Source of the DNA: CAVQZC01 sp963718315
Lineage (GTDB): Bacteria > Actinomycetota > Thermoleophilia > Gaiellales > JAICJC01
Assembly (NCBI GenBank): GCA_963718315.1
Contig: CAVQZC010000007.1
Location: forward strand, 434,001 to 498,000
Length of the DNA: 64,000 nt
Direction of reading: 5' to 3'
Shown here: positions 57,554-64,000 of the stretch, piece after piece
Position numbering within the stretch: position 1 is the stretch's first letter
Layout of the letters: each line of letters opens with the position of its first letter
Program-made: the position numbers and the translations under genes
The notes under the pieces: model-generated
Database searches by the model: none
The model's input: the letters and a program-made list of their open reading frames with translations, nothing else
What the model was told of the DNA's origin: nothing

Positions 57554-58240
57554 TTACTCGGCGATCCGGCCTTCGGGGCTGATCGCGACGCCCTGATCCT
57601 CGAGCCGCTGCCGGATAAGGAACTGAAAGGTCGACCACGCGCCGCGGCGGGCGTCGAACATGCGGTAGACCTGCCACTCGGTCAGCATGGTGTCGTCGCT
57701 GCGGCGGGCCTGCGCCCAGTCGGCGAACTTCGGCAGCCGCCCGGTGCGAACGGCGAGGGCAGCGCCCTGCTCGATCGCGCGCTCCAGCCTCTCCTCCCCC
57801 ACCGGCACGTCGAATCCCGCCTGCTTGAGAGCGTTGTTCAGCGAGCCGAAGGTGTGCCAGTAGAGCGACTTGGAGGGCATCGAGCCCTTACGCACCTCGA
57901 TGTCCTTGGCCGTCGGCACCCGGCCCAGCTCGTCGCCCAACTCGCGCAGCAGGCGCAGCAGCTCTTCCTTGGTGGCGAACCGGCGCGGCACCAGCCCGGC
58001 CAGGCGCTTGGCGCGGTTCCACGAGCCGAAATGCTCGATCACCGTCTGCGGATGCACGGTCGTCTCGGGGTCGGCCTCGAACTCACGCATGGTCGGCGAG
58101 CGCCCCAGCCGCTTGGCGCACCCCTGCAGCTCGGCCAGGATGTGGTCGTCGGAGTACCGCTTGCGCATCCCCGCCTGGAATGCCTCGAGCTGTCCGCGGT
58201 CGATGCCTTGGATGGCCCGGTACACCGTCTTCCGCCTCAT
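57554..58240 (-). CDS. Protein with two homing-endonuclease-associated (HNH) repeats
   Basis: A 228-residue protein with two copies of the DNA-binding 'homing endonuclease associated repeat': YSDDHILAELQGCAKRLGRS to HFGSWNRAKRLAGL, and FATKEELLRLLRELGDELGR to HTFGSLNNALKQAG. No nuclease motif (HNH or GIY-YIG) is present. A third helical module ends the chain (FADWAQARRSDDTMLTEWQV). It may be a domesticated regulator left from a homing element. MRRKTVYRA at 58240 is the likely start. Confidence 0.72.
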   Translation of the reverse strand: MRRKTVYRAIQGIDRGQLEAFQAGMRKRYSDDHILAELQGCAKRLGRSPTMREFEADPETTVHPQTVIEHFGSWNRAKRLAGLVPRRFATKEELLRLLRELGDELGRVPTAKDIEVRKGSMPSKSLYWHTFGSLNNALKQAGFDVPVGEERLERAIEQGAALAVRTGRLPKFADWAQARRSDDTMLTEWQVYRMFDARRGAWSTFQFLIRQRLEDQGVAISPEGRIAE

Positions 58241-58396
58241 GTTCCGCACCCTCCATTCCAGCACAACTAACCCTGGCGCCGTGCAGCCCGCGCACACGAG
58301 CATAGAGCAAACCTGACCCAGGTGGCAAGATCACCCCGCGAAACTTGCCATGGCCCCAACGGCGGCCGGCATCTGCCCCGCGGGTAGAATGCGGGC

Positions 58397-58612
58397 ATGA
58401 CCACGCATCCGCGCGAGCGAGCAGATGAGCGATTCTGCCAGTTGATGCGAGACGCTGAACGCATGCGCCGGCGTGCATGGCGGCAGTACCTCGATGTGAC
58501 GAGAGCGAGCGACTCCTACAGCGAGGCCGAGCCCGAAGCGTGGAACCGGCTGCAGGAGCGGCTCGCGGGCATCGACGAGCAGCTCATGCAGGACCTCGCC
58601 GTAACACCCTGA
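58397..58612 (+). CDS. Small hypothetical protein
   Basis: A 71-residue helical, charged protein (DERFCQLMRDAERMRRRAWR; AWNRLQERLAGIDEQLMQDL). TAGAAT six bases before the ATG suggests a leaderless start. It is directly before murT, perhaps in the same transcript. No family recognised. Confidence 0.55.
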   Translation: MTTHPRERADERFCQLMRDAERMRRRAWRQYLDVTRASDSYSEAEPEAWNRLQERLAGIDEQLMQDLAVTP

Positions 58613-58617
58613 GCAGG

Positions 58618-59973
58618 GTGCTGTTCTCGGCGAAGGCGGGTGTCGCCCGGGTGGCGGCCGTGGCCTCAAGGCGGACCGGCCGTGGCGGTGGCACGACGCT
58701 GCCGGGCAAGCTGCTGCTGCGCATGCAGCCCGATGCCATCTCCGTCCTCGGGCGCTCGCTGATCGGCGGCTCGGCTGTGGTCTCGGCAACCAACGGCAAG
58801 ACGACCACGGCGAAGATGGCTGCGGCCATTCTCGAGCCTGAGCACCGGCTGTGCCGCAACGGCGCCGGGGCCAACCTGGAGTCGGGAATTGCCTCCGCCC
58901 TGCTCGAAGGGAACCCGGCCGCCACCGGGCTGTTCGAGGTCGACGAGGCCGCCCTGCCGGCGGTCGTGGGCGCCCTGGCGCCCCGGGTCGTGGTGCTGGG
59001 AAACCTGTTCCGCGACCAGCTCGACCGCTACGGCGAGCTGGAGACGGTCGGCGCCGGCTGGAGGCGGATGGTGGCAGGCCTGCCCCGCGACACCACCGTT
59101 GTCTACAACGCCGACGACCCGCTCGTCGCCAGCATCGCCTCGTCCCACCCGGCCACCGTCGCCTTCGGGATCGACGACCCGTCAGCCGCCCTTGCCGCCC
59201 TCCCCCACGCGGCCGACTCCAAGTGGTGCCCCGGCTGTGGAGCGCGACTGGTCTACGACGCCGTCTACCTCGGTCACCTGGGGGCCTGGCACTGCCCCAA
59301 CTGCGACGTCTCGCGCGCGCCGCTCGATGTGGCCGCCCGGTCGGTGGTCGGCCACGGGCTGGAGGCGGTGGAGTTCCGGCTCGCACTGGCGGGCGAGGAG
59401 GTGGGCGTCCGGCTTCCGCTTCCCGGCACCTACAACGTCTACAACGCGCTGGCCGCGGCTGCGCTCGGGCACAGCCTGGCGGGCGTCATGCCCGAGCGGG
59501 CGCGTCACGGCCTGGAGTCGTTCTCGGCTGCGTTCGGGCGGTTCGAGCGAGTCGAGATCGGAGGCCGGGAGACGATCCTGCTCCTGATCAAGAACCCGGC
59601 AGGCGCCAACGAGGTCGTCAGGACGTTGTGCTCCGATCCCCAGCCGATGACCTTGCTGGTCGCCCTCAACGACCGGATCGCGGACGGCCGCGACGTGTCG
59701 TGGATCTGGGATGTCGACTTCGAGCCGCTGGAGGGCCGCGTGGAGCATGCCGTTGCGACCGGCACTCGTGGAGCCGAGATGGCCATGCGACTGGCGTACG
59801 CGGGCGTGCCGCGGACCGCGATCGAGGTGGCGCCGATGGCCTCTGCCGTCGATCGCGCCGCGGCGTCCGGGAGCGGGCCGCTCTACGTGCTGACGACCTA
59901 CACGGCGATGCTGGAGCTGCGCCACCAGCTCGCTGACCGGGGCATCGTACGGCCCTACTGGGAGGCTGCATGA
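58618..59973 (+). CDS. murT: Lipid II isoglutaminyl synthase, MurT subunit
   Basis: Mur-ligase-like subunit of MurT-GatD, which amidates the D-glutamate of lipid II to D-isoglutamine. About 451 residues: P-loop ATNGKTTTAKM near residue 60, the MurT zinc ribbon CPGCGARL..CPNCD near residues 205-235, and a C-terminal DUF1727-type domain ending VRPYWEAA. GTG 58618 is the best start; a CTG overlapping the previous stop is possible. ATGA overlap with gatD couples translation. Confidence 0.9.
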   Translation: MLFSAKAGVARVAAVASRRTGRGGGTTLPGKLLLRMQPDAISVLGRSLIGGSAVVSATNGKTTTAKMAAAILEPEHRLCRNGAGANLESGIASALLEGNPAATGLFEVDEAALPAVVGALAPRVVVLGNLFRDQLDRYGELETVGAGWRRMVAGLPRDTTVVYNADDPLVASIASSHPATVAFGIDDPSAALAALPHAADSKWCPGCGARLVYDAVYLGHLGAWHCPNCDVSRAPLDVAARSVVGHGLEAVEFRLALAGEEVGVRLPLPGTYNVYNALAAAALGHSLAGVMPERARHGLESFSAAFGRFERVEIGGRETILLLIKNPAGANEVVRTLCSDPQPMTLLVALNDRIADGRDVSWIWDVDFEPLEGRVEHAVATGTRGAEMAMRLAYAGVPRTAIEVAPMASAVDRAAASGSGPLYVLTTYTAMLELRHQLADRGIVRPYWEAA

Positions 59974-60677
59974 AGCCGCTCCGGATCGCCCACCTCTACC
60001 CCGAGCACCTCAACATCTACGCCGACCGGGGCAACATCGCCGTCCTCACCCGCCGTTGTGCCTGGCGCGGCCTGGACGCCGAGGTCACCGCCTGCGGCCC
60101 GGGCGACGCCCTGCCGGCGGCTGACCTCTACTACCTCGGCGGCGGCCAGGATCGAGACCAGGTGCTGATCGCAGACGACCTGCGGGGGAAGGGCGACGAC
60201 CTGCGCTCGGCTGTCGATGACGGCGCCCTGGTGCTCGCGGTGTGCGGCGGCTACCAGCTGCTCGGGCATCGCTACCGCGGCCACACCGGCGAGGAGATGC
60301 GGGGCATCTCGCTGGTCGACCTCGAGACGGTCGCAGGCGACCGGCGCATGATCGGCAACGTCGTCCTGCGCTGCGAGCTGGAGCCGGGTAAGCCGGAGAC
60401 GCTTGTCGGCTTCGAGAACCACGCCGGCCGGACGACCCTCGGGCCCGGGCTGAAACCGCTTGGGACCGTTGTCCGCGGAGGCGGCAACAATGGCGAGGAC
60501 GGCGGCGAGGGCGTCTACACCGGACGCGTGATCGGCACCTACGTCCATGGGCCGCTGCTGCCGAAGAACCCGTGGCTCGCCGACTGGCTGATCCGCACCG
60601 GCCTGGGCGTGGACGAGCTGGAGCCGCTGGACGACGGGCTGGAGCTGGAGGCCCATCAGGTGGCCGCACAGCTCTAA
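59970..60677 (+). CDS. gatD: Lipid II isoglutaminyl synthase, GatD glutamine amidotransferase
   Basis: Class I amidotransferase subunit, 235 residues, releasing ammonia from glutamine for MurT. The nucleophile cysteine is in LAVCGGYQLLG near residue 93, and the histidine is in GTYVHGPLLPKNPWLADWL. N-terminal LYPEHLNIYADRGNIAVL is a hallmark of GatD/CobQ-like proteins. Coupled to murT by ATGA; converges on the DUF2207 gene. Confidence 0.92.
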   Translation: MKPLRIAHLYPEHLNIYADRGNIAVLTRRCAWRGLDAEVTACGPGDALPAADLYYLGGGQDRDQVLIADDLRGKGDDLRSAVDDGALVLAVCGGYQLLGHRYRGHTGEEMRGISLVDLETVAGDRRMIGNVVLRCELEPGKPETLVGFENHAGRTTLGPGLKPLGTVVRGGGNNGEDGGEGVYTGRVIGTYVHGPLLPKNPWLADWLIRTGLGVDELEPLDDGLELEAHQVAAQL

Positions 60678-60698
60678 GAACTGGTTTCAACCCTCCGC

Positions 60699-62618
60699 CT
60701 ACCAGGCGCCTCCGCCACCGCCGCCGAAGCCGCCTCCCCCACCTCCGCCCGAGAACCCGCCTCCGCCACCGCCGGTCGAGACGTGCGGCGTCGGAGTGAA
60801 CGAGCTGCCCAGGTTCGAGCCGAGGCCGTCGAAGCCGCCGAAGCCCAGCGGGTAGAGCCAGAACACTGCCGGGAAGGCCGACGTCTGGCGCTGGTCGTCG
60901 GTGAGCAGTCCGCGGCCTGCCTCGGCCAGCCGGTCGGCGCACCCGAAGACGATCCCGTAGACCAGCATCTTGTCCCACAGCTCGATCGAGGCCGGAGGCT
61001 GGTCACTCAGCTTGGGGAAGTCGTGGAGGAAGCGGGCAAAGGCGTCCCACTGGCGGCCCAGCGCGGCGGCGGCCGGGCTGCGGCGGCGCACCATCTTTCG
61101 GGGCACCAGCAGCAGAAGTAGAGTGTTCCCGGCTGCGGCTGCCGATGCCGACTCGAGGGCCAGGCCGCGCAGCGGGTGGGCGGGCGTCTTGTAGTGCAGC
61201 CATGCGGCGATCACGGCGACGGTCAGCACGGCAAAGACCGCGGTCGCCAGCCAGTGGACGTAGGTGCCCTCGTCGTCGAGCCAGCCCTTGGCCCGAACTG
61301 CCTGCTTCGACTGCGCGAGGAACGTCTGGTAGTGCGTCGAGATGCTGTCGCGCTTCGAGCTCGACCGGACGCCCGAGCTCATCCCCTTCAGCGAGAACGG
61401 GCCTCCCTCCCCCTGCTCGTACAACGAGATCACGGTGACGACCTGCTGCTCGAAATCCGTCAGCTCCATGCTGTCGCGGTCGGCGACTGCGGACACCTCG
61501 AGGTCGTTGTCCGGCGTTGGCTTCCCGGTCAGCGCCTTTCGGCGGATCAGGTCGAAGAGCGTCGCTGCGAACTCGCGGCTGCCTGCCTCGGCGTGCTGGT
61601 CGACCAGCGAGCGGACGAGCGCCGGCTGATCGTCGCTGGGAGGCTCGCGGACGTACTGCACCGCCGCCTCGGGGGCCAGCTCCTTCCCGAACATCTGGTA
61701 GATCAGCAGGATCAGAAGCAGCGCCGGCACGGTGGCCGCCAGCGCCGTCAGGCCGTACAGCTTGAGCGGGCTGTTCTTCCAGGAGTCGTACTGCTGCTTG
61801 GTCTTCGACCAGGCCGCGGCCGTCTTTGCCTCGTCGGCGAGGATGCCGGGCAGCGCCTTACCGGGCTGGTCGACGGGCTGCCCCGCGGGGCGTGGGTAGA
61901 CGACCCGGAACTGCACGGCCTGATGAGCCGGGATGCTGCTGGCGTTCATCGTGATCGCCGTCTGCGCGCCAAGCGGCTGCGCGGGCTGCACGACGGGGTT
62001 CACCCAGCCGGGGTGGCCGAACCCGCGCACCGTGCCGGCCTTGACGGTTCGGGGGACGATCACGGTGGCGGTCAGGTGGTCGAGGGATTCCGCCCACCCC
62101 GGGCCCCACGGGTACCAGTTGACGCTGGTGACGTCGGTGTGGGCGACCGCGGCATGCTGCACCGTGTAGTGAATGGTGAACGTCCGCTGTTCGTCGATGG
62201 CGCTGTAGTGCCAGACGACGCGTGTGTAGGGATGCCCGTCGGCATCGACCAGGCTGGCGACCCCGAAGCTGTCGGGCGTGCCGAAGCTGCCGAGGGCGGT
62301 GCTGGCGCCGGGCTGGTATTGGATGCCGCCCTGCGTCACCGACACGCCGGTCACCGATTGCCCGGGCGAGTACGCGATGTCCTGGTAGGCGCCCGAGAAC
62401 TGGCCGTGGAACGAGAAGGTCAGGCCTTCCGTGACGTCAACGGCGCCGCTCAGTTGGGCGACGGCGGTCAGGTTGGCGTTGGGGAGGTCGTAGTGCTTGC
62501 CGAACTGCAGGTTCGTCAGGCCGCCGATGGCGGCGGTCAGGAAGTGCCCGCCGAACACGGCGACCACAACCACGATCCAGAGGGTGCGGCGGGCCGTGCC
62601 TCCGATGCTGCCGATCAT
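60699..62618 (-). CDS. DUF2207 membrane protein with Gly-rich C-terminus
   Basis: A 639-residue membrane protein. N-terminal helix TLWIVVVVAVFGGHFLTAAI; outside beta domain with GQSVTGVSVTQGG; helices LTALAATVPALLLILLIYQM and TAVFAVLTVAVIAAWLHY; a cytoplasmic helical region; and a C-terminus of almost only glycine (GGGFSGGGGGGGFGGGGGG). This is the standard DUF2207 form, usually next to lemA as here (ATGA overlap). Role unknown; linked to envelope homeostasis by context. Confidence 0.88.
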   Translation of the reverse strand: MIGSIGGTARRTLWIVVVVAVFGGHFLTAAIGGLTNLQFGKHYDLPNANLTAVAQLSGAVDVTEGLTFSFHGQFSGAYQDIAYSPGQSVTGVSVTQGGIQYQPGASTALGSFGTPDSFGVASLVDADGHPYTRVVWHYSAIDEQRTFTIHYTVQHAAVAHTDVTSVNWYPWGPGWAESLDHLTATVIVPRTVKAGTVRGFGHPGWVNPVVQPAQPLGAQTAITMNASSIPAHQAVQFRVVYPRPAGQPVDQPGKALPGILADEAKTAAAWSKTKQQYDSWKNSPLKLYGLTALAATVPALLLILLIYQMFGKELAPEAAVQYVREPPSDDQPALVRSLVDQHAEAGSREFAATLFDLIRRKALTGKPTPDNDLEVSAVADRDSMELTDFEQQVVTVISLYEQGEGGPFSLKGMSSGVRSSSKRDSISTHYQTFLAQSKQAVRAKGWLDDEGTYVHWLATAVFAVLTVAVIAAWLHYKTPAHPLRGLALESASAAAAGNTLLLLLVPRKMVRRRSPAAAALGRQWDAFARFLHDFPKLSDQPPASIELWDKMLVYGIVFGCADRLAEAGRGLLTDDQRQTSAFPAVFWLYPLGFGGFDGLGSNLGSSFTPTPHVSTGGGGGGFSGGGGGGGFGGGGGGAW

Positions 62619-63175
62619 TGAACGGTGGCGGACGGGACGGCGTCGTCGCCGGCACCGGCCTGGAAGAACTCCATCGCCTTGAAGCCCATCGGGCCGGCGA
62701 TCAGCAGGGTCGGGAAGCGCTGGATCGACGTGTTATAGGTGGCGACCGTGTCGTTGTAGATCTGGCGGGCGATCGCGATCTTCTGCTCGACTGCCGCCAG
62801 CTGTTGCTGCAGCTGACGGAACTGCTCGGACGCGCGCAGCTCGGGGTATGCCTCGGCGACCGCGAACAGGCGGCCGATGCCGGAGACCAGTGCGCCCTCG
62901 GCTCTGCCGGCGGCCGCCGGGCCGCTCGCCTGGGCCTGTACAGCCTGCGTCCGCAGGTCGGCGACCTGCTCGAACGTGTCGCGCTCGTGCTCGGCGTAGC
63001 CCTTGACGGTGGCGACCAGATTGGGAACCAGGTCGTGCCGCTGCTCGAGCTGGACGTCGATCTGCGCCCAGGACGACTGGGCGCGATTGCGGCGCGCCAC
63101 CAGCCCGTTGAACGAGAGCCCAAGCCAGAGCACCGCCAGGATGAGGAGCGCGACGAGGACGAAGACGAGCCACAT
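62615..63175 (-). CDS. lemA: LemA family protein
   Basis: A 186-residue protein with an N-terminal membrane helix (WLVFVLVALLILAVLWLGL) and the LemA helical bundle (NRAQSSWAQIDVQLEQRHDL with VPNLVATVKGYAEHE; later ARQIYNDTVATYN). Function is not settled in the family. It is co-transcribed with the DUF2207 gene, whose start overlaps its stop. Confidence 0.92.
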   Translation of the reverse strand: MWLVFVLVALLILAVLWLGLSFNGLVARRNRAQSSWAQIDVQLEQRHDLVPNLVATVKGYAEHERDTFEQVADLRTQAVQAQASGPAAAGRAEGALVSGIGRLFAVAEAYPELRASEQFRQLQQQLAAVEQKIAIARQIYNDTVATYNTSIQRFPTLLIAGPMGFKAMEFFQAGAGDDAVPSATVQ

Positions 63176-63234
63176 GGACGTGACGCTACCGCGGATCCCG
63201 GATGGGCGAGCCGGTCATCAAGCTGATTGGCCGA

Positions 63235-63690
63235 TCATCTGGCCCACAGGCTGCCCAGGTTCACGAAGGGGTCGCCGGGCCGCCACCGCTCGAGGAAGCG
63301 ATGGATCGGCGGATGGATCGGCAGCGCGGGCACCTCAGCAGCGTCGACCAGACGGTGGCCGCGGATCGTCACGTCTTCGGACGTGATCGCCACGTAGCGG
63401 TCGTCCGCGACCACGGCGTGGAAGATGACGTGGACGACGTGCTTGCGGGGGCGGAGCTCAGGCGGCGCAATCGACTCGGCGACGGCGATCGGGCCTTCGA
63501 TGTGCACGTCGGTCAATCCGCATTCCTCGGCCAGCTCGCGCCGCAGCGCCTGCTCCAGCGTCTCACCCTCTTCCACGCCTCCGCCGGGCAGCAGCCAGTA
63601 CGACTGTTCGCCCTTGCGGTGGTTGCAGAGCAGGACCGCATCACCGCGCCGCAAGAGCCCTGCGACGCGGATCCGGGGGCCGGTGCTCAC
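63235..63690 (-). CDS. NUDIX hydrolase
   Basis: A 151-residue Nudix protein. The box G-x5-E-x7-REUXEEXGU is complete (GGGVEEGETLEQALRRELAE then ECGL, near residues 36-60). Substrates are nucleoside-diphosphate derivatives; which one is not clear. Its start overlaps the dut stop (four bases), so both house-cleaning enzymes are co-expressed. Confidence 0.9.
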   Translation of the reverse strand: MSTGPRIRVAGLLRRGDAVLLCNHRKGEQSYWLLPGGGVEEGETLEQALRRELAEECGLTDVHIEGPIAVAESIAPPELRPRKHVVHVIFHAVVADDRYVAITSEDVTIRGHRLVDAAEVPALPIHPPIHRFLERWRPGDPFVNLGSLWAR

Positions 63691-64000
63691 CGGCCGCGAA
63701 CCGCCGAAGAACCGAACCCGCGGGCGTCCCGCTCCGATCCCGGCAGCTGATCGACCTGCCGCGGCTCGACCGCCGGCACCGCCATGATCACGAGCTGGGC
63801 AATGCGATCGCCCGACTCGACCCGGAACGGCTGCTCGGCGTCGGCGTTGTGGAGCACCACCACCAGTTCTCCGCGGTAGCCGCTGTCGATCAGGCCGGGC
63901 GTGTTCAGCACGGTGATGCCGTGATGGAGGGCCAGGCCGGATCGGGGCTGCACGAACCCCGCGTACCCCTCGGGGATTGCGACCGCCAGGCCGGTGCGGA
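63687..64000 (-). CDS. dut: dUTP diphosphatase, partial (5' end outside window)
   Basis: The C-terminal 104 residues or so of dUTPase, which hydrolyses dUTP to dUMP. Motifs seen are PRSGLALHHGI, GLIDSGYRGELVVVLHN, GDRIAQLVIM and the glycine-rich ARGFGSSAVRG end that closes the active site in the trimer. The beginning lies beyond base 64000. Confidence 0.9.
   Translation of the reverse strand, partial: RTGLAVAIPEGYAGFVQPRSGLALHHGITVLNTPGLIDSGYRGELVVVLHNADAEQPFRVESGDRIAQLVIMAVPAVEPRQVDQLPGSERDARGFGSSAVRGR

Noticed and set aside
1..64000. CRISPR arrays, rRNA genes, insertion sequences
   Set aside because: No regularly spaced repeats, no rRNA signature and no transposase motifs were seen on either strand.

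Overview
The window is high-GC DNA with densely packed, often overlapping genes (ATGA, GTGA and TGATG junctions). It reads as an actinobacterium, most likely from the Thermoleophilia/Solirubrobacterales side. Three things point there: a secreted protein with the PSPAMVVALVAL-type signal peptide (about 54.9 kb), an RsiG-type single-motif anti-sigma protein together with a WhiG/FliA-type sigma factor, and the GarA-like FHA / FtsR-like MerR pair and MurT-GatD pair typical of Actinobacteria. Taxonomy is inferred from gene content only. At least six genes carry an apparent one-base frameshift, most at short C or G runs, so residual consensus errors are likely. I annotate those genes as single frameshifted CDSs.

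Layout. 0-9.2 kb holds a 2-oxo-acid (pyruvate or acetoin) dehydrogenase cluster: E1alpha, E1beta and E2 on the minus strand; diverging from it a lone lipoyl domain and an alpha/beta hydrolase; then an epimerase, E3 (lpd), prolyl-tRNA synthetase and an HTH protein. 9.2-10.5 kb holds an ECF sigma factor with its membrane partner, and a tRNA-Pro(GGG). 10.6-18.5 kb, just downstream of that tRNA, is an accessory tract. It has a promoter with a palindromic operator in its spacer, a compact run of unknown phage-like genes, a terminase-small-subunit-like gene, and small membrane or secreted cassettes bordered by duplicated gene ends. No integrase was found. 18.5-32.9 kb is mixed metabolism and envelope: a DHFR-like reductase, a cysteine hydrolase, an antiporter, an APH kinase, a methyltransferase, a chemoreceptor-like protein, two divergent CtaG proteins, a secreted metallophosphoesterase and a secreted BNR propeller.

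32.9-45.7 kb holds a CDP-alcohol phosphatidyltransferase, a nucleotidyltransferase-mutase fusion with an apparent AUC start, RsiG-like, GarA-like and FtsR-like regulators, apt, a zinc-binding unknown, an active-looking GGDEF protein, a 693-residue coiled-coil protein, an HD-GYP phosphodiesterase and a degenerate GGDEF protein. 46-49.5 kb holds a modular secreted glycoside hydrolase, then csrA. 49.5-58.3 kb holds an APH kinase, an EamA transporter, the WhiG/FliA-like sigma factor, a secreted protein, a flippase-like membrane protein, the principal sigma factor and a protein with two homing-endonuclease-associated repeats. 58.4-64 kb holds MurT-GatD, a DUF2207 protein with LemA, a Nudix hydrolase and the start of dut.

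The most coherent system is a c-di-GMP circuit: a GGEEF cyclase with an I-site, an HD-GYP phosphodiesterase, a degenerate GGDEF protein, the RsiG-like anti-sigma and a WhiG/FliA sigma, with CsrA nearby. Its parts are dispersed over about 17 kb, and their functional link is inference from the known Streptomyces and Rubrobacter RsiG-WhiG switch.
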